Assembly (NCBI RefSeq): GCF_036850765.1
Contig: NC_089495.1
Coordinates: 63,092,410 to 63,156,409 of the forward strand
DNA from: Saccopteryx bilineata
Taxonomy: Eukaryota > Chordata > Mammalia > Chiroptera > Emballonuridae
Reading direction: 5' to 3'
DNA: 64,000 nucleotides
Program-made: the position numbers and the translations under genes
In this document: one piece after another, positions 44,430 to 55,534 of the stretch
Layout of the letters: each line of letters opens with the position of its first letter
Numbering within the stretch: position 1 is the stretch's first letter
The notes under the pieces: generated by a model
The model's input: the letters and a program-made list of their open reading frames with translations, nothing else
What the model was told of the DNA's origin: nothing
The model's database searches: none

Positions 44430-45256
44430 AGAGAGACTTTATGAATGTGATTTTTGTACTTGTGAGATTAACACCCGTTTAGGGTTGCCGATGGCATTGT
44501 ATTGTGAATGCAGAATGAAAGGAGATTTGAATTTTCTTACCTCCCCCCACACCTGTGAGGAAGCAAGTGAATAGCTAGCCAGGTGCAGGAAGAGAAAAGG
44601 TTAAATTAAACCTTTTCTTATATTGATGGGCCATTTATAGGCATTTGTCCCCATGGAAACTACTCCTCCCCTCCTGGAAGCATGTAGTTAATGTATATAT
44701 CTCTAAACAAAGGAATGGCACACTAGAACAAAGGAATGGTTCACTAATGGTGAACACTAGAAAATATAGGAATATCTTGTAATATGTAGAGTGACATTTT
44801 TACTATTGTGTTATTTTGTAAGTTTTATGTGTAGAAATGATTTTTATGAATCCCATAGACAAATGTTATAAACTTGCTCATGAATTGTGTCCCTTCCCCC
44901 CCTTCATTCTTTTCCCAAACCTGTATAGGTGAAAACAAAGGTCATAATCTTATGCCATAATGTCAGACTTTTCTCCTGCCCATGTATAGTTAAGGGTATA
45001 TAACCAGCCCCTAGAATATTAATCAGATACACGATTTGGGACTGCTGCCCCATGTAAGATATATGTCGCCTGCATATGTAATAAATTTCTTCCTTTAATA
45101 AAACTTTTCAAATTTTATCTGGATTTGGTGTCTCTACAAAAACCCACAGAATTGAAGATTGGATACTTTACAACACACCATCCCTTTACATTCTGTGTGA
45201 ATCCAATAAGAACCTGCATGACCATGATGATGGCCACCAACTAAGTTGGCCCTACA
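44430..45256 (+). repeat. LTR-like composite
   Basis: A TATA box GGGTATATAACC (about 44994), AATAAA signals (about 45080 and 45098) and TTTATCTGGATTTGGTGTCTC are followed by a piece clearly from the end of family A (TCCAATAAGAACCTGCATGACC to GGCCCTACA, 45175-45256). This is either one LTR with an unusual middle or two juxtaposed LTR fragments. Confidence 0.5.
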
Positions 45257-46235
45257 ACTTCTTAGCAAGAAATTAAATTAGAGTGTAGAAGAATTAAATT
45301 CACTGACTTTACTTATAGACTGGTATGCAGATATATAACAGATGGAAGATAAAGGTACTTCTGCTAATGGTTCAAATTTTATTGATAGGTATAAGCCCAG
45401 ATATGTTAATAAGAATACAATCAATTATTGAAACTCAATGATTAAGATAAAAGCTGTTACTAATAATTATATTTTAAAAACAGATGGAGAGGCTAATAAA
45501 GGTAAAACCATAATGTTGATTCAGTCTGAAGTTTGATATACTGTATGTAGAGATTCTACAAATTTGTTTCATTGTCAGTAAGGTAAAGAAGTCTAATATA
45601 TATAGTTGTAGACTAATAAATCAAATTTTATAGTGGGTTATTTACTCAAAATGAGGAAAATAAACCAGTGAAAAGTTTAATGTAAGTGCAGAATACCTTC
45701 AGATGTTGAATGTAATATATTAAAACAAATATAAAATGACTACGCACATTATATATAAATCAAAGATATTTATTCTTATGCTGGAAAAGATTTTTTTTTA
45801 AAAAATCTTAATATATTTATCTCTGAAAGATATATTGAAAAGTAGAAGTAAACAATGTAAACACTATTTGTAAAAAAAATACTTTGTTATGTACTGTGAC
45901 ACTTGGGATTTTCACACAAATTCAAATACTTTCTATGATGAGACTATAAAAACAAACAACTGTTTATTTTTTAAGTAAAATAAGAAACAGTCTTTTTATT
46001 TTGAAATGCTTGTGTGTGTGTGCATGTGTATTTAGGTGGTTAAAGTGTTTAAAATGCAAAAAAGATAACATATACTATAATTTGTTAAGAACAATTTAGT
46101 ATTAGATACTAAACTTTCTCCATATTTCCTTGAACAGGGTGGTTTACGCCTTTCTCATCTTTCTTTTAGACAAGTCAGCATGCATTTTAATAGTTTTATA
46201 TAACCAACGCAAATGTATACTTGACATAAGAAATA
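45257..46235. other. Unassigned AT-rich DNA
   Basis: No supported gene. Small (TG)n at 46010-46030. Confidence 0.5.
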
Positions 46236-46237
46236 TA

Positions 46238-46310
46238 CTACTCACAAAAATTAGGGGACATTTTATCACTTTATATTCATTTTAAAATATCACTTATTTT
46301 TTGTGAGCAA
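46238..46310. mobile_element. Small mariner-type MITE (~73 bp)
   Basis: The ends CTACTCACAAAAATTAGG and TTTTTTGTGAGCAA are imperfect inverted repeats flanked by TA on both sides. Only ~45 bp separate the ends, so it is a palindromic miniature element without coding capacity. Tc1/mariner origin is inferred from the TA target. Confidence 0.6.
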
Positions 46311-47094
46311 TATATATTACCTATATGTCTGTAGAAGAAAACTCTTAAAACATAAATTCATTAACAAATTTCAACACTAATGAACTGTATCCCCCCCCTA
46401 TTCAATAAAGAATTGGATTTACCAAAGCTGTTAAGACACATATAGTATAGCCTCATTTATAAGCATCTAAGTAACTGTCTGTTTCAACCATGATTCAAGG
46501 TTATGTTTAAGGAACAGAAAGATCTGGAACTTGTAGCCTTACAACTGACAATTCTGCAAATCTCCTTTTCCAATTAATATTCATTGATCCTTCCTAGATT
46601 AAGAGTGTTCTGAGTGCCATTGAGGAAATAATTATGAACAAAGCAGATAGTGTGCCTGCGCACAAAGCTCATAGGAGCTCTCTTTTTAAAATGTCAATGT
46701 CACACTGACTCCGAAGTTATCTGTGCATATCTGTATTCAGTAACCTCATTAAGAAACATCAGATTGGTATAAGCTGATAGAAAGGGGGAAACTCTTAACA
46801 GTAGCTTTGGTTCATTTGTTCAGGGAAAAGTTTAGGTAGCCTTATAAGCTAACAAGCTTAAAAATTCCAGACCTACTAAAAATAAAATTTGTGAATTAGG
46901 CAAAAAAAAATTCTGGATCATAGCAAAAATCTATGTCAATAAATCACTAATATAATGTAAATAGAGATACAGAAAAATAAAGAAATCTCATGACTGCAAT
47001 TTTGTATAAATGATAAAGCTTGTATGCAGCAAAAGGTTGAAAGCAAAACATAAAATTATTTCGTTTCTGAGCCTTGGGCAGATAAAATATACTA
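46311..47094. other. Unassigned stretch
   Basis: No supported feature. Confidence 0.5.
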
Positions 47095-47816
47095 TGCTCA
47101 CTTTTTTAGAAATGGCACTGCCCATGTAGAAACCTGTCACCCAGTTGATGTTAGTTGCCCTTCTGCTTGGAATGGGGGTGATTATATTAATGTGTGTTGG
47201 GGTGTGCTGTGGGCAGGCAGGATCCTTGTAGCCTGGGGCTTCGTTTTAGAACTAAACCTTTCCCACCCTTTTTGATGTGGGGTGATGCAATCCCATCATG
47301 CCTCAGATAAGTGACTTTGTACTAGAGACTTCCCTATTTTGTATATTGGATTAAAGGTTTGGATTTCTGCACTATAAAGTGGGACAGACCAGGAGCTTGT
47401 TCTCTCGGTTCCTGAGATTAGCATTAGAGGAGAGAGCAGAGAGGAAAGCAAAGAGAGGCCACGTGGAGGAGGCCAGGAGAAGCAGCCAAGATGGCGGAGT
47501 GTTGAGTGAGAAGCCTGTTTGTACAGTTTGTGCAGGGAGAAGGAAGGAGATGGGGAACAGACGTGAATAAATCTAGTGAGCTAGAAACCTTTGATTCTAG
47601 GAAAACTCGGATAAGTCAGTAGCTTTGTGAGCACTGAATGTGAGTGGGTTTTGGAGCCCAGTGTGTGTTTTTACTTGCCCGCCAGATGCAAGCTAGGATT
47701 AAAGATGATGACCCATCATCTTTTGGCTCCGTTGTTTCTTTACCAACTGTCCGAATTCAATGAGAACCTGCGTGGGCCAGGCAGCTGTGATAGTGGCCGT
47801 GGATACTGGCTTGACA
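47095..47816 (+). repeat. LTR of family A, subfamily with TGCTCAC start
   Basis: Begins TGCTCACTTTTTTAGAAATGG, like 4010, and contains ATTAAAGG, TATA-like ACTATAAAGTGGGAC (47371), AGCAGCCAAGATGGCGG, GTCCGAATTCAATGAG and the end GGCTTGACA. It is the most complete copy of this subfamily in the window (722 bp), with no attached internal sequence. Confidence 0.8.
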
Positions 47817-49130
47817 CTGAGCAACATTTTATTTTTGCTCAAAGTTTTCTGAATTTAAAAGAAAGTTAGAATTTTGAAATGTTCATATATTAGCTTCAAG
47901 GTATTTGAGAAGAGATAAAGATTAATCAAAGTCATTGGTGAAGTATGAAGGGATGACTTCTGATATATGTTTGTAAAATCAGAATTTTGTTTAAATTATT
48001 TAGTTAGTGATGAAATAATAGCATATATGTGCAGTTTTTATTTTGGAGCAAGATTAGCTCACTTCGATTCCATAGCCTTTCTGTAGTCTCTACTGTTTCA
48101 ATGAGATTTTAGTGAGATCTTTGAACACCAGATGGCTGAACTTGTGTCTCCCAGAACACTGTGAAATGTAGAATGTCCTCTTGGCTCATGCATAGCTCCC
48201 AGTAGTTTCCAGGCTTCACAGCCTCACACTCTATGCATATATAGTCATATATTGGGCTAAACTTTTAAAGAGACTTCTATGGAGATTTCTGGTACTGTTC
48301 TGTTTGCTCTCTTCTCTTTAGAGCTCTGATTTACAAATTTTAGCCATTTCTAAACAAACTCTCAAACTTCCTATATAATGCTTGGTTTTATTTTTTTGCC
48401 AATAAGATTGTTGACCTCTGCTAGAATTTATGTCCTTGTGCTATTACTGTATTTAAAAAGACCTGGGGCAAAAGCTAAGGTGTGTGTTTCAGTTAATGTT
48501 TTTCACTTATCAACTGTCACAGAATTGAAATGTTTATTGTCTAAGGACTGAAGAGTATTGTTTTAAATAGTAATGTGATTAGTGTTTTCTTTGTTTATGA
48601 TGATAAGGCAAGTCTTGATACCCATTTTTTCTATTATGACTTGAACCAGAACTTCCCTAGTTATTAAACTGTAAAAAAAGTAATTCACTTAGTATTTATA
48701 TATCTTTAGCTTTCAGGCTTCATGCTTTTGTTCTTGCAAAGCTTTGTTTTATTTACCTTTCTCTAATACCAAATTATTATTACCTATCTTTGGGAAAATG
48801 TATGAATTTCTATTTTCTTTGATGTTTTCTGTGAGTACCTCAAGCTTTTTTATATGTGAATTTTTATATTTGTTTTTTGCTCTACAACTTATTTTAAAGA
48901 ATTTCATACTGCTTATTGATACTACGATACTACTTTAACTATTAATAAATCTAAATTAAATTCTTTGGATTTTTAAATTATGTTTATATGCTTATTACTT
49001 ATATTTTATGTGAGGTAATTAAGTTTTATATTTATCCCTCTTTTTCAATAGCTACAAAGACAATATCCATATATTAACTAACCAAAATATTTAGTAGTTA
49101 ACTTGAATTTCTGTAAACTTATTTATCTAT
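47817..49130. other. Unassigned AT-rich DNA
   Basis: No supported gene or classified repeat. Confidence 0.5.
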
Positions 49131-49134
49131 TTAT

Positions 49135-49260
49135 TTATTAATTTAATTTATTGGGAAAACATTGGTTAATAAAATTATGTAGGTTTTGGGTATATAATTA
49201 TACAATACACCATTTTTATATTTTATTGTCTACCACCTTAAGAGCTGGGGGAAGTAGAAG
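49135..49260 (-). repeat. LINE-1 3'-end fragment, antisense
   Basis: TTTATTGGGAAAACATTGGTTAATAAAATTATGTAGGTTT and the following ATACACCATTT read as the reverse complement of a common mammalian LINE-1 3' end (from memory). Only ~125 bp are recognisable. Confidence 0.5.
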
Positions 49261-49357
49261 ATAGTAAAGAGGGTACTAAACGGTGAATTCAATGATTTTT
49301 AAACCATGTTCTTTTATTTATATTTATAAAAAAATTAATAAACTACAAATTTAAATT

Positions 49358-49711
49358 TTATTTTATTTTTTGAATTTTTCTGAAGTTGGAAACAGGGAGG
49401 CAGTCAGACAGACTCCCACATGTGCCCGACCAGGATCCACCTGGCATGCCCACCAGGGGGTGTTGCTCTGTTGCAACCAGAGCCATTCTAACAACTAAGG
49501 CAGAGGCCATAGAGCCATCCTCAGCACCCGGGCCAACTTTGCTCCAATGGAGCCTCGGCTGCGGGAGGCGAAGAGAGAGACAGAGAGGAGGGAGAGGGGA
49601 AGGGGGGGAGGAGCAGATGGGCACTTCGCCTGTGTGACCTGGCCGGGAATCAAACCTGGGACTCTTGCACACCAGGCCGATGCTCTACCACTGAGCCAAC
49701 AGGCCAGGGCT
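49358..49711 (-). repeat. GGCCAGGGC-type SINE, antisense, with 14-bp TSD
   Basis: Same body as 27582, with a shorter middle (one CACCAGGGGG unit fewer). The exact duplication TACAAATTTAAATT is at 49344-49357 and 49712-49725. Confidence 0.95.
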
Positions 49712-49729
49712 TACAAATTTAAATTAAAA

Positions 49730-50085
49730 AAAATTTTATTGTAAGTTAGAGGAAGGGAGATAGAGATCTCCAACTGGTATGCACCCTAACTGGGATCCAT
49801 TGGCAACCCCTGACTGGGGCTAATGCTCTGCTCATCTAGGGCCCAGGCTTGCAACAAAGCTATTTTTAGCACCTTAGGCAGTGGCTCCATGGAGCCATCC
49901 TCAGTGCCTGGAGCCAACATGCTCAAAAAAATCAAGCCATGGCTGTGGAATAGGAAGGGATGGAGAGAGAGAAAGAGAATGGGGAGGAGAGGAGAAACAG
50001 ATGGTCACTTTTTTTCTGTGTTCCCTGATTGAGAGTCAAACACAGGAGTTCCAAATACCAGGTAGAAGCTCTATCACTAGTTTTA
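49730..50085 (-). repeat. Old GGCCAGGGC-type SINE, antisense
   Basis: Diverged body: AACTGGGATCCATTGGCAACC, GGGGCTAATGCTCTGC, GAGAGTCAAACACAGG and AGAAGCTCTATCAC. Truncated or mutated at the head. It sits directly next to the younger copy at 49358. Confidence 0.75.
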
Positions 50086-50095
50086 TAATTGCCTA

Positions 50096-50672
50096 GTGTT
50101 TTTATTTTTCTAAACTCAGTAGCTACTCATTCGATAAAAACATGTTTTGAATTATACAATATTAGTAATAAAAATTCCTTGCATTCAATATTATTATTTT
50201 TAAAAATATAGAAATTAAGGTTAAGAAAGTTTGAATGTTGTCAAAGACCACACAGCTACTAGAGAGAACTATAGTAGAACACTAGTTTTTGATCTTCTAA
50301 TAAAATTATCTTTATACCAAATAGTCTATGTGAGCCCTTCAGAAATGATTTATGAAGAAACAGATTATTTTCAAAACCTACTTCAAAGAAAGTACATAAA
50401 TCATTTCAAATATTTGTAGATTTAGAACAGAAAATTATTTACTGAATTTAATTTTGAATAATTTTATAACAATTTGTTGAATAGTTGATCTTTGCACTAG
50501 ACACAAAAACAAAAATGTTTTTATTGTTCCCAACTCACCCTCACTGTGCTATAAGTAGTTTGCTTTCTTAAGGAGTAAAATAATCTTATCAATAGTTCAG
50601 AAAAATACCATGCATTTTCAAGTATTGATGGTTATATTTAAAAACCTCAGTTGATTCTAGTTATAAATGGTA
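50096..50672. other. Unassigned stretch
   Basis: AT-rich; no supported feature. The open frame 50231-50419 has no recognisable motif. Confidence 0.5.
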
Positions 50673-50974
50673 ACCTCATATACATTTTCCTTCTCTTTCG
50701 TTTTTCTATCTTTTGTTTTTATTTGGTTGTATTCCATACATCTTTCCTCTGTTGCTATCTTTTTTATCTCATGTGCTTCTGTGGTGGTTTTTTCAATGGT
50801 GGTTACCTTTGAGTAATGAAAAGGGTCCCTACCCTGTTCATTGTAGCGAACTATTTTGTGAGTACTTTTGCACTCCATCGTCCTTTGCTACTGTTAATCT
50901 CCATCTTCTCCCTCTCTTTCTTTTTGTTGTTGTCACAGTTTAAATTTGGTTTTATTGTGTTCTTCTTGGAGCTT

Positions 50975-51969
50975 TTACTTGTGGCTCTGTTTTTTTTTGT
51001 TCTTTGTATCTGATTGGAGAACCCCCTTTAGTAATTCCTGGAGTGGGGGTTTTCTGATGATAAATTCCCTCATCTTTTCTGTATCTGTGAATGTTTTTAT
51101 TTCTCCTTCATATTTGAAGGATAGCTTTGATGGGTATAGTATTCGTGGCTGAAAGTTCATCTCCTTCAGGACTTTAAATATTGGGGTCTACTGTCTTCTA
51201 GCTTGTAGAGTTTCTGCTGAGAAATCTGATGATAATCTAATGGGCCTTCCTTTATATGTTGTGTTCTTCTTTTCCCTGGCTGCCTTGAGAATTTTTTCTT
51301 TGCTGTTGGTTTGTGTCAATTTCATTATGATATGCCTTGGAGTAGGTTTGTTGGGGTTAAGAAAACTTGGAGTTCTGTTTGCTTCTTGAACTTGAGGCTT
51401 TAGTTCTTTCCACAGGCTTGGGAAGTTCTCATCTATTATTTGTTTGAGTATGTTCTCCATTCCATTTTCTCTCTCTTCTCCCTCTGATATACCTATTATT
51501 CTTATGTTATTCTTTTTGATGGAGTCAGATAATTCTTGTAGGGCTATCTCATTTTTTTTAATTTTTGAGTCTCTTTCTTCTTCTCTCTGTTGTGCCTCAA
51601 GTTGCTTGTCTTCTATTTCACTAATCCTCTCTTCTATCTGACCTGTTCTATTAGCTAAGCTTGTTACTTCGTTTTTAGCTCGTGAATTGAGTTTTTCATC
51701 TCTGTTTGATTTGTTTTTATAGTTTCAATTTCCTTGGACATATATTCTTTGTGTTCATTGAGTTGTTTTCTGAGCTCCCTAAATTGCCTTTCTGTGTGTT
51801 CTTGTATATCTCGGAGGATTTTTAGGATTTCTATCTTAAATTCTCTGTCATTTAGCTCCAAGGTTTCCAATATATTAAATTTTTTCTCCATAGATTTTTC
51901 CTCATCTAGCTGTGTTACCTCTCTTTCTTTTGTATCCATGATATTCGATTTTCTCTTCCTTAATGGCAT
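50975..51969 (-). pseudogene. L1-C ORF1 (RNA-binding chaperone), broken
   Basis: Read on the minus strand. 51664-51969 (101 codons) is nearly identical to the first frame of L1-A ORF1 and ends with the same ELKTK-stop. The remainder is in another frame: 51188-51460 is open after MENILKQI, with a TAG at 51188-51190 where L1-A has TGG. Then 50975-51160 encodes the C-terminal part (PRILYPSKLSFKYEGEIKTF) that is cut by a nonsense codon in L1-A. The coiled coil, RRM block and C-terminal domain are all recognisable. The shared frameshift and the private nonsense codons show that the shift predates both insertions. Confidence 0.9.
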
Positions 51970-53369
51970 CTGAGGGTGGTTTTGTTGATAGTATTAATGA
52001 GATTTAATAAAGAATAAAAAGTTAAAAAAAATAAAAAATCAAAAAGAGTTGTTTTTTTAAAAAAATTAATAATGAAATAAAGAAAAATAAAATAAAATAA
52101 AAATTTTTTTTAAAAAGGAGATTATTCCCCCCCTCCTTTTTTTCCTCTCCTCTCCTCTCCCCTCTTTCTTGAGAAAATCTTGTGGTGGACTGTGAATTAT
52201 AACAAAAAATGCCTGTGATGGAGGGCCTGAAGTGGGGAAAAGTAATAAAGGGGCAAAAAAAAAAAAAAAGAAAAAAGGAAAAAAAAAAAAAGAAAAAAGA
52301 AAAAAAAGAGCGTATGGACCCACAAAAAGCAAATAAGGAAAAAATTTGGGTCAAGAATAAAATGATTTGCTTTTAGGTGTTGGTTGTCTAAGAGTTATGA
52401 TGAGAGGAATAAGAGGAAAATGGAAAAATGGGGGGACAAATTAAAAAATTACTATTGTATTTAGTGGAACAAGAACTAGATAATATGGAGAGCCAGGGAT
52501 GGGAGCACTGCTAGTGAGTTAAAAAGGTGAAGTAAAAACCCCCCAAAATGCCACAAACAAAGGTTTGAGTCCCAGATAAGATAATTTGTTTGTTATTGAG
52601 GTTTGAATGAGAGGAGATGTAAAGGAGAAAGGAAGAAACTAATATAGAGGGAGAAAAGAAAGAGAGAGAGAGAAAAAAAGAGGGAACCACTAAAAGAAGA
52701 GAAAAGAAAGGAGAGAGAGAGAGAGAGAGTTAAGGGTTTTGGAGTGCAACCCTCATAGAGAGAAAGGAAGAGAAGAGAAAAGATAATGGGAGATGTAACA
52801 CTTATGGGTAGTGTAGTTCAAGGAGAGGAGAGAGTAAGACCAGTAGAGAGTTAATTGGCCAAATTGGAGGAGGAAAAAAAAGTATCAAGAATGAAGATAA
52901 GAGAAACAAAAGAACAAATATAATAAAATGGGATAGGTTATAAAGTCTGCAGATTATTCTTGATTTTGAGAGGTTATCTTCTTGCTTTTTCTTTTCTCTC
53001 CCTCTTCCTGGTCGGTGACTCTGTACCCTGGGTTCTGCCCCTTTGGCACGCTCAGGTAGAGATTTGCAGTTGATAAGTCTCTATGGCAATGTCATGTATT
53101 GTGCTTTAGTCTCGTTGGCAGTCGAAGCTCATTAGCATTTATAGGCTCCTACAGTGAGAGAGTCCGTGTTCCTGGAGCCTTTCTCCTAGTCTTTCCTTCC
53201 TCAATTAGTAGCCTGATAATCCAGCTATGGGGTTGCTGCTGCCTCTGCCTGGATAGTAAGAGGCTCAAAGAGCTGGCAACTCCCCACTCTATTTCCACTC
53301 AGCACAGGGCTCTGGGTAAGGCTCAGTCAGTCAGAGCTGCTAGCATAATCAGGCGGGCTTTCCGCCCAC

Positions 53370-53945
53370 TCAAAGACCTCTGGCTCTGCCACTCTGTCCG
53401 GTAACACAGGCGGGCGCCCACTTCCGGGGCGCTTGGAGGAAACTCTCACTCACTGTCTGTGACCAGGATATACGGCCAGCAGTCTCAGGCTCTGAGTGAA
53501 ACCCCCAACCGCAGCGAAAAGTTGCAGCGTTGGAATTGAGTCTCGCTCCGTCCCCGTGTGTGGCTTTTGCAAGGTGCTGGGGCAGCTCGAGATTCCGCTT
53601 TTGCCCACACAAAGGCCCCTGACTCTGCCCCTCTGTGCGATAACACGGGCGCGCACTGCCGAGGCACTCGGAGGAATTGCTCACTCCTTATCTGCACGCA
53701 CAAACCAGGATATGAGGCCGGCCGTGGTTCCCTCTGAGTGAAACATCCTCCAGCACGGAAAATCTCCACCGTTGGAATTAGTTCTCACTCACTCCCGTAC
53801 GTGGCTTTCCCAGGACGCTGGGGCTGCCCAGAGACTCTGCCCTCGGCCCACAGAAAGGCCTCTGACCCTGCCTCTCCGTGGGGCAACACGGGCACCCACT
53901 CTCGGGGCCTAGGAAGAAATTTTCACCCACTAACTGCGCACCGAC
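53370..53945 (-). repeat. Tandem ~240-bp monomers in L1-C 5'UTR
   Basis: The landmark ACCAGGATA/ACCAGAA recurs at about 53463, 53704 and 53944, periods of 241 and 240 bp, matching the L1-A array. CpG-dense. Confidence 0.88.
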
Positions 53946-54366
53946 CAGAAGACCGGGTAAAATGGCCGCTCCGCTTTTCTTTCTTTGTTTGGGTTTGGCG
54001 CGAGTGTTAGCTTGTATTGCCCGGGTTGCCACAGGATCAGATTTTCCTCGGCTTGGATCTACGTGCCACAGCCTGGTTCGGCCGTTTGTGCCGCGGCGGC
54101 CTGGATCTATTCACCCCCTTTGCCCACCTCAGTTTCTATATTCACAGTTACCAGAGAAAGCCGCCCTGTTTAGGTTAGTGAGGAAGGCGGAGCATTTCTT
54201 ACTCCCTATTTCCTTCGGGGTTTGGTTATATATTTAGCCAATTTTTCACTCAATCATACCTTTGGGTGTATTGCGATGCATCTGGAAGCTCCAAGTATAG
54301 GCTTTTCTGTTTCTGGTTGAAGATCTTGTTGAGTTTTGGGGGAGATTTATCGGTATCACTTCCTAC

Positions 54367-54391
54367 CCCGCCATTACTCTGACGTCATCTC
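54367..54391 (-). promoter_or_regulatory. CRE-like and YY1-like sites at the L1-C 5' end
   Basis: TGACGTCA at 54380-54387 and CCGCCATT at 54368-54375 mirror the sites at 18409-18428 of L1-A, within the first 25 bases of the element. Confidence 0.65.
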
Positions 54392-54406
54392 CCTCATATA
54401 CATTTT

Positions 54407-55059
54407 AAATCTGATTTTTAATCTACAACACTGAGAATTGGAGTGAGTAAGGAAAGTGGTATTTTATTTTATTCTTTCTCTCCTTTTCTCAGCTTTGGGC
54501 GGGTACATTGTCTGTTTTTGAGACATATACCTCTTCCCCCTTCATTTCCTATGTTAATTGGGTTCAGACAAAAATGTGAACCAAAGGTAAGATTCTATTG
54601 GTTACCTAACACTTTTCTGCTTTTCCTCTATTGATTGTGATAATGTTTCTGTCTTTCATTTGTATAGACTTCAAGAAATTCTAATTCTTTTAAGAAGAGT
54701 ATGTGTATGATTTTGGAGTTTTCCAGTAAAACCTTAAAAATCGTGTTTCTATTTTTTGATAGGCAGATTATTACCCTGTCATCTTTCTCTACTTCAGCTT
54801 CCTCCTTCACATGTAACCAAAGATTCTAACTCTCATCTTAAATAAGTATCAGCAAAATTTGAAATGGGCACAACCTTTGGAAAATTTTGAGGACTCTCAG
54901 TAAGGTAATTGAGCAAGAGTACCCAGAATACAGAAAAAATGTCACTATAAATGAATACATTCAGAATTTTTTTTAAAAAATCAAGATTTTTAGTAGGTGT
55001 CAACACTAAATGCAAAATTGTTCCCATGACCTAAAACTACAAATCTCTTGATTATTAAA
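54407..55059. other. Unassigned stretch
   Basis: No supported feature. Confidence 0.5.
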
Positions 55060-55071
55060 AAAAATTATCCA

Positions 55072-55522
55072 GCCTGATCAGGTGGTGGTGCAGTGTATAA
55101 AGCATAGTACTGGGACGAAGAGGACCCAGGATAGAAACCCCGCGATTCCAGCTTGAGTGTGGGTTTATCTGGCTTGAGTGGAACCTCACCATTTTGAGTG
55201 AGGGGTCACTGACTTGAGCATGGGATCAAAGACATGACTCCATGGTTGCTTGCTTGAGCTCAAAGGTCACTGGCTTGAAGCCCAAGGTCACTGGCTTGAA
55301 CCCAAGGTTCTTGGCTTGAGAAAGGGATCACTTGCTCTGTTGCAGCCTCACCCCCCTTGGTCAAGGCACATATGAGAGAGAAATCAATGAACAACTTAGG
55401 AGACTAAGGACACACAATGAACAATTGATGCTTCTCATCTCTCTACTTCCTGCCTGTTTGTCCCTATCTGTCCATTTCTCTGTCTCTGTCTTTGACTCTG
55501 TTCAAAAAAAAAAAAAAAGAAG
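55072..55522 (+). repeat. Long-form SINE with tandem units and 12-bp TSD
   Basis: Head GCCTGATCAGGTGGTGGTGCAG, then GGATAGAAACCCCGCGA, about six ~20-bp units of the TCACTGGCTTGAAGCCCAAGG kind, the GTCAAGGCACATATGAGAG block, a CT-rich tail and poly(A). The exact TSD AAAAATTATCCA is at 55060-55071 and 55523-55534. Confidence 0.95.
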
Positions 55523-55534
55523 AAAAATTATCCA

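Larger units (their letters stand above)
50689..54391 (-). mobile_element. L1-C: LINE-1 with full 5' end but no ORF2, no poly(A)
   Basis: On the minus strand this copy starts at the same 5' position as L1-A (GATGACGTCAGAGTAATGG), contains the whole 5'UTR with monomers and ORF1, and stops at CGAAAGAGAAGG, which corresponds to position 22083 of L1-A, about 40 bp before the ORF2 start. Both ends abut an exact 15-bp duplication, CCTCATATACATTTT (50674-50688 and 54392-54406). This is therefore a complete insertion event, not a later deletion that reached the flank. No A-tail intervenes between CGAAAGAGAAGG and the duplication. Confidence 0.93.
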
